Shown here: piece by piece, positions 6,730 through 13,243 of the stretch
Numbering within the stretch: position 1 is the first letter of the stretch
How the letters are laid out: the number at the start of each line of letters is the position of its first letter
NCBI GenBank assembly: GCA_034090805.1
Contig: JAXDRV010000071.1
Span: 1 to 14,338, forward strand
DNA: 14,338 nt
Source of the DNA: Ornithomonoglobus_A sp034090805
Lineage (GTDB): Bacteria; Bacillota; Clostridia; UBA1381
Direction: 5' to 3'
Notes under the pieces: model-generated
Databases searched by the model: none
What the model saw: only the letters and a program-made list of their open reading frames with translations
What the model was told of the DNA's origin: nothing
Translations under genes and position numbers: made by a program

Positions 6730-7965
6730 TCAAAGAACCTCCAGTCCGATGTTTAATTTTTCCGCATTTTCAAGCTGCTGTGCCTTCAGTGTTATGCACT
6801 GCATTTCACCCGGTGCGACCTTAGGCTTTCTTGTTTTAAATATTACCTCATCGCCGCTGTATACCTTTATTTCGGCATTTTCAAATACATTCGCAACTCT
6901 GAAAAATACCTTTGTATCCTTTTTCTCCGTTATTCTCTGAGGTACGGTGTATCTGACTTTTCCGTCCGGCTCAATCGGAATATTAACTTCGTTTTGAAGT
7001 TCACCCTTTATGTAAAGAGCGGCATTTTTTCCGGCGATCTCCGCCTCCTCCGAAACGTAATCCACAAGGTCATGCACGTGCAGAACGTTTCCGCAAGCAA
7101 AGACTCCGGGTATTGATGTTTCTCTGCTTTGGGTTACATCGGCTCCGTTTGTAATTCTGTTAAGATTTATTCCGGCCGATTTTGTAAGCTCATTTTCCGG
7201 GATAAGTCCTACCGACAAAAGCAATGTATCACATTCAATAAACTGCATTGTTTCTTTAATCGGCTTACCCTTTTCATCAACCTTTGCAATCGTTACGCCC
7301 TCGACACGTTTTTTGCCGTGTATCTTTACAACCGTATGGCTTAGGAGCAGAGGAATATTAAAATCATTCAGACACTGCTCAATGTTTCTCGCAAGACCGC
7401 CCGAATACGGCATAAGCTCACACACCGCTTTGACCTCTGCGCCCTCAAGGGACATTCTTCTCGCCATGATAAGACCTATATCACCCGAACCCAATATAAC
7501 AACCTTTTTGCCCGGCATATATCCTTTCATATTAACAAGCTTCTGCGCAGTTCCCGCACTGTACACTCCCGCCGGACGCGTTCCTGCAATATTTAAAGCG
7601 CCCCTCGACCGTTCACGACAGCCCATTGCAAGTATGATTGCTTTAGCCTGTATCGTAAATATTCCGTCCGTTGGATTTGTTGCCGTAATTACTTTATCCT
7701 CTGTAATATCAAGCACCATGGTATTAAGCTTAAACGGAATACCCAATTCCCTCACACGCTCCTCATATCTCCATGCGTATTCAGGCCCCGTAAGCTCCTC
7801 GCCGAAACGGTGAAGTCCGAAGCCGTTATGTATACACTGCTGCAATATTCCGCCCAAGCGTTCATCTCTTTCAAGAATTAATATGTCCCTTATACCGTTT
7901 TCATATGCCGCAAGAGCCGCACTCATTCCGGCCGGGCCGCCTCCAATTATCACAAGGTCTGTCAT
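6730..7965 (-). CDS. NAD(P)/FAD-dependent oxidoreductase
   Basis: A 411-residue flavoprotein of the pyridine-nucleotide-disulfide-oxidoreductase fold. The FAD-binding Rossmann motif G-G-G-P-A-G is at 8-13, and a second dinucleotide motif, G-S-G-D-I-G, near 149-154 should bind NAD(P)H. A-M-G-C-R-E-R-S-R-G near 113-122 is typical of the branch related to the sarcosine-oxidase alpha and NirB-type reductases. It lacks the C-x4-C redox disulfide of classical lipoamide-type enzymes. With the dehydrogenase upstream and DUF1667 downstream, it probably moves electrons between glycerol-3-phosphate and a nicotinamide or other carrier. The start is the ATG at 7963-7965, which overlaps the upstream stop as ATGA and has AAGGAGG before it; a TTG 9 bases earlier is too close to that ribosome binding site. 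Confidence 0.9.
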   Translation of the reverse strand: MTDLVIIGGGPAGMSAALAAYENGIRDILILERDERLGGILQQCIHNGFGLHRFGEELTGPEYAWRYEERVRELGIPFKLNTMVLDITEDKVITATNPTDGIFTIQAKAIILAMGCRERSRGALNIAGTRPAGVYSAGTAQKLVNMKGYMPGKKVVILGSGDIGLIMARRMSLEGAEVKAVCELMPYSGGLARNIEQCLNDFNIPLLLSHTVVKIHGKKRVEGVTIAKVDEKGKPIKETMQFIECDTLLLSVGLIPENELTKSAGINLNRITNGADVTQSRETSIPGVFACGNVLHVHDLVDYVSEEAEIAGKNAALYIKGELQNEVNIPIEPDGKVRYTVPQRITEKKDTKVFFRVANVFENAEIKVYSGDEVIFKTRKPKVAPGEMQCITLKAQQLENAEKLNIGLEVL

Positions 7966-9404
7966 ATCTCGCAAGCCTCCTTTGTCTTTCCTGTCATAAG
8001 CTTTGAGCCGCCGCCGTTTTTTGTTATGCTGTCATAGCTAACACCCAATTCCTCCGAAAGGATTTCCGTTATGTACGGCATACAGAAACCTCCCTGACAT
8101 CTGCCCATCTGTGCTCTTGTCCTGCGCTTTACGCCGTCAAGATCACGTGCGGGGGGATTTGTTCTTATCGCTTCTCTTATTTCACCCTCGGAAACTCCCT
8201 CACATCGACAGATAATTCTGCCGTAAGCACTGTTCTCTGATATTACTTTGTTTTTTTCATCAATCGACGCTTCTCTGAAGTAATGTGCCGGCTTTCTTAT
8301 CGGATTGAAGTTTTCGTTTTTAATAAGCTCAAGTCCCATATCTTTTAGCATTTCCGTTATATACTCCGCTATAGCCGGTGATGCACTGAGTCCCGGCGAC
8401 TCTATTCCTGCCGCATTTATAAAATGCTCCGCAGTTGAATTTATGATAAAATCACCTGTATTTCCGACCGCTCTTAAGCCACAGAACGATGTTATCGTAT
8501 CTCTTAAATTAATTCCCGTTGTCGTTTCCGTACAGCGTGTCAGCACTGTTGAAAGTCCGTCGGCTGTTGTTGCGGTGTCGTTCTTATCTTCTATGTCCTC
8601 CGCCGTAGGTCCGAGCAGAAGATTTCCGTCAACGGTAGGTGTTACAAGTATACCCTTACCCATAGCCGACGGCGTTCTGAATATCGTGTGCGAAACAACT
8701 CCGCCGCTTGTCTTGTCAAGCAGTACATATTCGCCTCGTCTGGGATGTATCTTTATATTCGACTGTCCTGTCATAGCTGAAACGGCATCGGAATTAACTC
8801 CGGCGGCATTTACAACATATACCGCATTTACCTTATCTCCGTTTGATGAAATAATTTCAAAACTATCAGCGGATTTATTTATTTCCGAAACCTCAAAATT
8901 AACCTTTAAATCAGCACCGTTGTCCATAGCGTTGCCTATTGCCGCAATAGTTAGCTCATATGGACATACTATTGCGCCTGTGGGTGCGTTTAACGCACAA
9001 ATGGCATCAGGTGAAATATTCGGCTCAAGCGTATGCAATTCTTCACTGTCAAGGATTGAAAGCTCTCTAACTCCGTTTTTTACACCTCTGTCATACAATT
9101 CCTCAATCTTCCTTTTGTCCTCATCGCTAAAGCCTACAACAAGCGAGCCGTTCCGCTTATATTTTACGCCAAGCTCCCTTGCTGTCTGCTCCATCATTTC
9201 AGAGCCTTTGACATTAAGCTTTGCTTTAAGCGTTCCCGGCTCAGCGTCAAAGCCGGCGTGAACAATCGCCGAATTTGCCTTGCTTGCTCCCATTGCCACA
9301 TCGTTTTCTTTTTCAAGAATACAAATTTTCAGTTTATAAGACGAAAGCGTTCTTGCAAGCATACCGCCCACAACTCCACCTCCGATTACGACTACATCAT
9401 ACAT
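7962..9404 (-). CDS. GlpA/LhgO-like FAD-dependent dehydrogenase with C-terminal [2Fe-2S] domain (probable anaerobic glycerol-3-phosphate dehydrogenase)
   Basis: A 480-residue DAO-fold flavoprotein. The N-terminus carries the FAD motif G-G-G-V-V-G-G (8-14), with an acidic residue ending strand 2 (Glu31). The C-terminal region near 395-455 is a BFD-like [2Fe-2S] domain with Cys399-R-Cys401 and Cys436-x4-Cys441. This fusion is the COG0579-type dehydrogenase annotated in anaerobes as glycerol-3-phosphate dehydrogenase, converting glycerol-3-phosphate to dihydroxyacetone phosphate; 2-hydroxyacid oxidation (LhgO-type) is the main alternative. No signal peptide or membrane anchor is seen. AAAAGGGAGG supports the start at 9402-9404, which overlaps the HAD stop by one base. 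It is the core catalytic subunit of the operon with the two downstream genes. Confidence 0.87.
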   Translation of the reverse strand: MYDVVVIGGGVVGGMLARTLSSYKLKICILEKENDVAMGASKANSAIVHAGFDAEPGTLKAKLNVKGSEMMEQTARELGVKYKRNGSLVVGFSDEDKRKIEELYDRGVKNGVRELSILDSEELHTLEPNISPDAICALNAPTGAIVCPYELTIAAIGNAMDNGADLKVNFEVSEINKSADSFEIISSNGDKVNAVYVVNAAGVNSDAVSAMTGQSNIKIHPRRGEYVLLDKTSGGVVSHTIFRTPSAMGKGILVTPTVDGNLLLGPTAEDIEDKNDTATTADGLSTVLTRCTETTTGINLRDTITSFCGLRAVGNTGDFIINSTAEHFINAAGIESPGLSASPAIAEYITEMLKDMGLELIKNENFNPIRKPAHYFREASIDEKNKVISENSAYGRIICRCEGVSEGEIREAIRTNPPARDLDGVKRRTRAQMGRCQGGFCMPYITEILSEELGVSYDSITKNGGGSKLMTGKTKEACEI

Positions 9405-10207
9405 TACTGTTCCTCCCTTTTGGTAAGAGAATTATATAATTCTCTGATATTTTTAAATATATAATTCGGTTTAATACCGTATTTTGCTATATCCTCTTCA
9501 GTGCCCTCTCCGCTGAGTACAAATATTGTACTTATTCCCGCATTAACTCCGCAGGCAATGTCCGTATAAAGTCTGTCGCCCATAACAGCCGTTTCCGTTC
9601 TGTCAAACCCGGTCATTTTCATTGCCAGCTCCGCCATGGCAGGTTCCGGCTTGCCGATAAATTTAGGTTTCTTACCCGTGGCTCTTGCAAGCATTTCACT
9701 TATTGAACCGCAGTCCGGCGCATAGCCGTAGCGTGTGGGACATACCCAATCGGGATTTGTCGCAATATACGCAATATCCTTATTTAAAAGTATACACGCA
9801 TCTTCAAGCTTTTTATATGTAAGCTCCGTATCATACCCCATACATAAGCAGTCAATCTCCTCCGACACCTCATCGGTTATGTTAAGTCCCGACATTGCAA
9901 GCTGTTCTTTAAATGACTCCGTTCCGAGCGCATATATCTTTTTAAAATTACATTTTCTAAGATGCTCAATAGTTGCGTCCGTTGAGGTAAGAAAATCATT
10001 TTTATCCGCCGCTATTCCCATTCCGTTAAGCTTTTCTATGTATTTATCAACGCTTTTTGACGAGTTGTTTGTTAAAAAGATATACCGCCCGCCAACGCTT
10101 TTCACATAATTGAGAAAATCCGTTGTTCCGTCAAACAAACTGTTATCCAAATATATCGTACCGTCCATGTCCAGCAGATATAATTTTATTTGCTTTAATT
10201 TATCCAT
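9404..10207 (-). CDS. HAD-superfamily IIA phosphatase (NagD / glycerol-phosphate phosphatase type)
   Basis: A 267-residue cytosolic phosphatase. The catalytic motif D-M-D-G-T (Asp13 nucleophile, Asp15) is near the N-terminus. L-T-N-N-S-S near residue 50 is HAD motif II, and G-K-P-E-P followed by M-G-D-R-L-Y-T-D supplies motifs III and IV with the Mg-binding Asp residues. The cap is the C2a/IIA type. NagD-like enzymes act on nucleotide or small sugar phosphates, and the group includes glycerol-3-phosphate and phosphoglycolate phosphatases. Being first in a glycerol-3-phosphate operon, it may dephosphorylate glycerol-3-phosphate or a related triose/glycerol phosphate, which is inference. The ATG at 10205-10207 has GGAGGG at good spacing; an in-frame ATG at 10264 has no ribosome binding site and adds an unconserved extension. 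Confidence 0.88.
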   Translation of the reverse strand: MDKLKQIKLYLLDMDGTIYLDNSLFDGTTDFLNYVKSVGGRYIFLTNNSSKSVDKYIEKLNGMGIAADKNDFLTSTDATIEHLRKCNFKKIYALGTESFKEQLAMSGLNITDEVSEEIDCLCMGYDTELTYKKLEDACILLNKDIAYIATNPDWVCPTRYGYAPDCGSISEMLARATGKKPKFIGKPEPAMAELAMKMTGFDRTETAVMGDRLYTDIACGVNAGISTIFVLSGEGTEEDIAKYGIKPNYIFKNIRELYNSLTKREEQ

Positions 10208-10213
10208 ACCAAT

Positions 10214-10236
10214 CCCTCCGCTCCGCAGCACTGCGG
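10214..10236 (-). promoter_or_regulatory. Hairpin immediately upstream of the HAD ribosome binding site
   Basis: Minus-strand CCGCAG-TG-CTGCGG is a perfect 6-bp inverted repeat (10223-10228 with 10231-10236). It ends three bases before the GGAGGG ribosome binding site (10214-10219) in the operon leader. It could affect translation initiation of the first gene, or simply be incidental. Confidence 0.35.
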
Positions 10237-10313
10237 CACAAATTAAACGTGAAAAATAAGTCATACCGGTGCTTTAACCGCATTGTTTTCTTCTGCGTTT
10301 TTATCGGTCTTAA

Positions 10314-10342
10314 ATAATATTGAATATTTTTGATTAATTCAA
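10314..10342 (-). promoter_or_regulatory. Predicted promoter of the glycerol-3-phosphate operon
   Basis: Minus strand -35 TTGAAT (10337-10342), 17-bp spacer and -10 TATTAT (10314-10319). The start would be near 10307, leaving a leader of about 100 nt. Its -35 is only 11 bp from the -35 of the divergent regulator promoter, so polymerase or a bound repressor at one site should affect both. Confidence 0.55.
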
Positions 10343-10353
10343 CACATTTATTC

Positions 10354-10383
10354 TTGACTTTTTGTCTTGATTTATTATATAAT
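10354..10383 (+). promoter_or_regulatory. Predicted promoter of the DeoR-family regulator gene
   Basis: -35 TTGACT (10354-10359), 18-bp spacer and a perfect -10 TATAAT (10378-10383). The start would be near 10390, giving a leader of about 94 nt that contains repeats described separately. Confidence 0.65.
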
Positions 10384-10395
10384 ACAGTTGTAAGC

Positions 10396-10462
10396 TTTGC
10401 AAGTAATAGTCGAAATACGGAAAATAATCATAATTACTTTGCACATTGTTCAAAAATAATCA
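10396..10462. promoter_or_regulatory. Candidate operator repeats in the regulator leader
   Basis: TTTGCAAGTAAT (10396-10407) is mirrored by ATTACTTTGCA (10433-10443) with a one-base insertion. AAAATAATCA also occurs twice directly (10421-10430 and 10453-10462). Repeats just downstream of the regulator promoter are plausible autoregulatory operators for a DeoR-type repressor, but the AT-rich context makes chance similarity possible. Confidence 0.3.
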
Positions 10463-10483
10463 CAAATACGAGGGTGAGCAAAA

Positions 10484-11233
10484 ATGTTAAAAAGTGAAAG
10501 ACAGGAAATGATTCTGGAAATTCTACAGAGCTGTAAATACATAACTACGCAGGAGCTTGCGAAAAAAATATTCTCAAGCTACTCCAGTATACGTCGTGAT
10601 TTGGAGGAGCTTGAGAATGCCGGTCTGATTTCACGCTCCTACGGAAGAGTGGAGCTTTCCAACCACAATTCTCTTTTGATTTCTTATCCAATAAGAATAA
10701 ACAAAAATTCAGAACAAAAACGCTCAATCGCAAAAAAAGCGTCAAGGCTTATTGAAGAGGGTGATACGATATTTATAGATCCCTCCTCAAGCTGCTCATT
10801 CTTTGCCAGAGAGCTCATACAGATGAAGGGAATTACAGTTATTACAAATAACGTTGAGGCGCTGAGCCTTATGAGCCAGAGCGTCATAAACGTAATATGC
10901 AGCGGAGGTCTGCAAACAACGCCAAACCGATATGCTTTGGTGGGGCCCATAGCGGAGGAAACATTCAAAAACATCCATGCGGACTGGGCGGTTTTTTCTG
11001 CTCGTTCCGTTACGGATGACGGGCAGATCTATGATGTGCATTATAACGAAACCGCGCTTCGTAATGTCATGCTCAGGAATGCAGACAAAAAGATGTTTCT
11101 GTGCGACAGTTCAAAGCTTGGGACGGTGTCTACCTATTATCAATGCAGCCTTGCGGATATTGATTATATGGTCTGTGACAGCAGCAAGGCTAAAATATAT
11201 CAGCAGCAATATCCCGATTTAAAGATTATATAG
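10484..11233 (+). CDS. DeoR-family transcriptional regulator (probable glycerol-3-phosphate operon repressor)
   Basis: A 249-residue cytoplasmic regulator of usual DeoR length. Residues 1-57 form the DeoR winged helix (E-R-Q-E-M-I-L-E-I-L ... S-I-R-R-D-L-E-E-L-E-N-A-G-L-I). The rest is the DeoRC sensor domain related to ribose-5-phosphate isomerases, with F-I-D-P-S-S-S at the phosphate-binding loop and I-T-N-N-V-E-A-L. Members usually repress sugar-phosphate operons and release DNA on binding a phosphorylated intermediate. Divergent placement beside the dehydrogenase operon suggests glycerol-3-phosphate or a related phosphate as effector, in the manner of GlpR; the loop D-P-S-S-S differs from the common D-S/G-G-T-T pattern. 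GAGGGTGAGC precedes the ATG. Confidence 0.9.
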   Translation: MLKSERQEMILEILQSCKYITTQELAKKIFSSYSSIRRDLEELENAGLISRSYGRVELSNHNSLLISYPIRINKNSEQKRSIAKKASRLIEEGDTIFIDPSSSCSFFARELIQMKGITVITNNVEALSLMSQSVINVICSGGLQTTPNRYALVGPIAEETFKNIHADWAVFSARSVTDDGQIYDVHYNETALRNVMLRNADKKMFLCDSSKLGTVSTYYQCSLADIDYMVCDSSKAKIYQQQYPDLKII

Positions 11234-11408
11234 CCGCATCAGGCTTTTTTGTCGGGAATACATTTCAGCTTATCATCTCAGCTTTTTTCTTTTTCGATAC
11301 CGATTTCGGTACCGCAAAATATGCCGTTATTTTTAGCCCCACAGCATCCTCATCAAACCGTATTCCGCTGCATTGCCGCTCATACTCCAGCTTGACAAGG
11401 TTTTCATA
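11229..11408 (-). pseudogene. RusA-family Holliday-junction resolvase remnant
   Basis: The minus frame encodes Y-E-N-L-V-K-L-E-Y, then A-Y-F-A-V-P-K-S-V-S-K-K-K-K-A-E-M. This is the pattern of phage RusA-type endonucleases (E-N-L-V ... A-Y-F-x-I-P-K-S-x-S-K-K-K). It then meets a TGA (11265-11267). Reading on in the same frame gives P-T-K-K-P-D before a TAA at 11226-11228, and P-T-K-K-P-D is the block that normally precedes D-N-I in RusA. Both the N-terminal start region and the catalytic C-terminal half are missing. It is therefore a decayed fragment of a phage-type gene. The frame upstream (11409-11588) is open but I do not recognise it. Confidence 0.65.
11232..11250 (+). terminator. Weak terminator after the DeoR gene
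   Basis: AGCC (11232-11235) pairs with GGCT (11242-11245) around a six-base loop and runs into TTTTTT. The stem overlaps the regulator's stop codon and has only 4 bp, so its efficiency is doubtful. Confidence 0.4.
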
Positions 11409-11566
11409 TTTCTCGAAAATGTTTACATTTTTGTATTTTTGGGCGACTTGAACCAAGAGGTATGCTTTTTCAACATCGACACTTACACGGCGGCTGACTG
11501 CCTCAAAGTACCGTTTTTGTATTCCCTCCGAGGTCAGGTAAATTCGGGTGTATAATGACTGCCAAA

Positions 11567-11614
11567 CAATTCCGGAACGCCGACGCATAGTGCCGTGCAG
11601 GCGTTTCGGAATTG
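11567..11614. repeat. Palindrome with 15-bp arms
   Basis: CAATTCCGGAACGCC (11567-11581) pairs with GGCGTTTCGGAATTG (11600-11614) with a single mismatch or G-U pair. The 18-nt interior contains further short complementarity (GCA/TGC). It is GC-richer than its surroundings and lies next to a second palindrome. Confidence 0.75.
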
Positions 11615-11620
11615 CTTAAC

Positions 11621-11649
11621 TGCAAGGCTTTGTTGCCAACAGCTTTGCA
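11621..11649. repeat. Second palindrome with 9-bp arms
   Basis: TGCAAGGCT (11621-11629) pairs with AGCTTTGCA (11641-11649) with one G-U type mismatch, and the loop itself contains GTT-GCC-AAC. It begins seven bases after the first palindrome, so the two form a tandem hairpin unit. Confidence 0.65.
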
Positions 11650-11734
11650 CTTTATGTCGTCTCTCAACAGTCGACACAAACAGTAGGTCAATCAATGTTA
11701 TGAACCTTTCGCAAAATCATTTATTCAGTAGGCA

Positions 11735-13087
11735 TTATTTTAAGAATACCTCGATAACAGGATCTATAACATCAGGTTTTACAGGCGGCAAGTTAAATAC
11801 TACCAGGTCATCTGACTGTGTACGGCATTCACTGAAATGGTTCGAGCTTTTTTCGGTAAACAATATTTCGCTTGCGTCATGAAGGAATTGAGCATACTCT
11901 ATTTTTCCTGCCATACCATACATTTCCAAAAATGCAAATGGATACTCCGTAAGATGTATGTAAAGACGTTTTCCGTCCTGACTTTGAGTTAATCTCGTTC
12001 CTCTCGGAGCATTTTCAAAAAATTCCGGTTCTGCCATTGTGCAGCCGTAAATCGAACGTGAATTGTATTTCATCCATTTGCCATAAACATTTAAAGCATT
12101 AACTGCTCTTTCGTCAAAATATCCTCGTGCGGTAGGTCCGACATTCATAAGCAGATTACCGCCCAAAGATACGGTATTAATTAACATATCTATAAGCATT
12201 TTCGGAGATTTCCATGTTTGCTCATCACGGAAATATCCCCATGAACCGGAGAAAGTCTGACAAGCCTCCCAAGTGACAAGTTCACCTGTTTCGGGATGTT
12301 TCGGCCAGCTCAAAACCTGATATTGTTCGGGCGTGAAAATATCCTGTTCTATTTCTGTTCTGTTGTCTATAATAATCTCCGGTTGAAGTGAACGAGCTGT
12401 TTTGATAAGCTCCTCCGCCTCCCATTCGTTCTTGCCTTTTCCTCCTTCAAACTGCATCCATGGCTTTGTTGACTCCCTTCGACTATCGTTTTCTTCCGAA
12501 CCTATTATCGAATAGGAATAATCGAACCATAATATATCTATCTTCCCGTAATTTGTAAGAAGCTCCGTAACCTGATCACGCATATATTTTGCATATTTTT
12601 TCATGTCACGTCCCTTATCCAGTTCTTCTGCGTTTTCATCATTTCGTCTCGGGTGTAGGCAGTCGATTGGGAAATCCGGATGATGCCAGTCTATTAATGA
12701 ATAATAGAGTCCCACATGCAGACCTTCGGCACGGAATGCATCAGCATATTCTTTGACCAAATCTCGGCCGAAAGAGGTATTTGTGATCTTATAATCGGTA
12801 TACTGCGAATCGAACATACAGAATCCTTCATGGTGTTTTGCAGTTAAAACAGCATATTTCATACCTGCAGCCTTTGCGGCTCTTGCCCATTCCCGTGCAT
12901 CAAACATATCGGGATTAAAATGATCAAAATATTTCGCATATTTTTCTTCCGGAATAAATTCATTGGTTTTAATCCATTCATGACGTGCCGGCAGAGCATA
13001 AAGTCCGAAATGTATAAACATTCCGAAACGGTCGTGGGTAAACCATTCTGTATTTCCCGGTGTTGGTTTTGTAACATAACTTGACAT
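11735..13087 (-). CDS. Alpha-L-fucosidase, glycoside hydrolase family 29
   Basis: A 450-residue GH29 enzyme releasing L-fucose from fucosylated oligosaccharides such as mucin or xyloglucan fragments. The TIM-barrel starts with W-F-x-x-D-R-F-G-M-F-I-H-F-G (His26). A-K-H-H-E-G-F is at 83-89, and the nucleophile is Asp189 in I-L-W-F-D-Y. L-G-G-N-L-L-M-N-V-G-P is the usual motif closing the barrel, followed by a beta-sandwich domain. The acid/base residue varies in this family and I do not assign it. There is no signal peptide, so it is probably cytoplasmic, unlike secreted mucin-degrading fucosidases. GAAAGGATG precedes the ATG at 13085-13087. It stands alone on the minus strand and is divergent from an AraC-type activator, its probable regulator. 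Confidence 0.94.
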   Translation of the reverse strand: MSSYVTKPTPGNTEWFTHDRFGMFIHFGLYALPARHEWIKTNEFIPEEKYAKYFDHFNPDMFDAREWARAAKAAGMKYAVLTAKHHEGFCMFDSQYTDYKITNTSFGRDLVKEYADAFRAEGLHVGLYYSLIDWHHPDFPIDCLHPRRNDENAEELDKGRDMKKYAKYMRDQVTELLTNYGKIDILWFDYSYSIIGSEENDSRRESTKPWMQFEGGKGKNEWEAEELIKTARSLQPEIIIDNRTEIEQDIFTPEQYQVLSWPKHPETGELVTWEACQTFSGSWGYFRDEQTWKSPKMLIDMLINTVSLGGNLLMNVGPTARGYFDERAVNALNVYGKWMKYNSRSIYGCTMAEPEFFENAPRGTRLTQSQDGKRLYIHLTEYPFAFLEMYGMAGKIEYAQFLHDASEILFTEKSSNHFSECRTQSDDLVVFNLPPVKPDVIDPVIEVFLK

Positions 13088-13115
13088 AAGCTTTCATCCT
13101 TTCAATTTTTAATAA

Positions 13116-13144
13116 TCGGAAGACTGTGCTTCCGACATTTTTTT
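13116..13144 (+). terminator. Terminator-like hairpin in the fucosidase/AraC spacer
   Basis: TCGGAAG (13116-13122) and CTTCCGA (13129-13135) form a perfect 7-bp stem with a six-base loop, followed by CA and seven Ts (13138-13144). As a plus-strand terminator it has no sense gene to end, so it could only stop antisense transcription over the fucosidase gene. On the minus strand the same hairpin sits in the probable 5' leader of the fucosidase mRNA, between a weak -10 candidate (TATAAC, 13153-13158) and the ribosome binding site. Confidence 0.6.
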
Positions 13145-13166
13145 GTCATGCAGTTATATTTGTTGC

Positions 13167-13195
13167 TTGACTTTTAATTGATATTATCATATAAT
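13167..13195 (+). promoter_or_regulatory. Predicted promoter of the AraC-family regulator
   Basis: -35 TTGACT (13167-13172), 17-bp spacer, perfect -10 TATAAT (13190-13195). The start would be near 13202, about 42 nt before the chosen ATG. By consensus it is the best promoter in the window. Confidence 0.75.
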
Positions 13196-13200
13196 GATAA
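13184..13200. promoter_or_regulatory. Palindrome over the araC-type promoter -10
   Basis: TTATCAT-ATA-ATGATAA is a perfect 7-bp inverted repeat that contains the -10 hexamer. A protein bound here would block this promoter, so it is a candidate site for autorepression, but AT-rich palindromes also arise by chance. Confidence 0.4.
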
Positions 13201-13243
13201 ATATTAACATGGAATATTGAATATAAAATATGGAGAAATGAGT

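Larger units (their letters stand above)
11409..11734. other. Gene-free spacer with relic sequence and palindromes
   Basis: Apart from the open but unrecognised extension of the RusA-like frame (11409-11588, minus; includes R-Y-F-E-A-V-S-R-R-V) and two palindromes listed separately, I see no gene with a ribosome binding site or domain here. CAGTAGG occurs twice directly (near 11681 and 11726). No convincing terminator for the fucosidase gene was found in this spacer, unless one of the palindromes serves. Confidence 0.4.

Noticed and set aside
8305..9261. 318-codon plus-strand open frame opposite the GlpA-like dehydrogenase
   Set aside because: It is a mirror of codon bias in the real gene; it is Ser/Pro-rich, has no domain and no ribosome binding site.
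11503..11691. 62-codon minus-strand frame upstream of the RusA relic
   Set aside because: It spans the two palindromes, has no ribosome binding site and no recognisable family; more likely repeat sequence than a gene.
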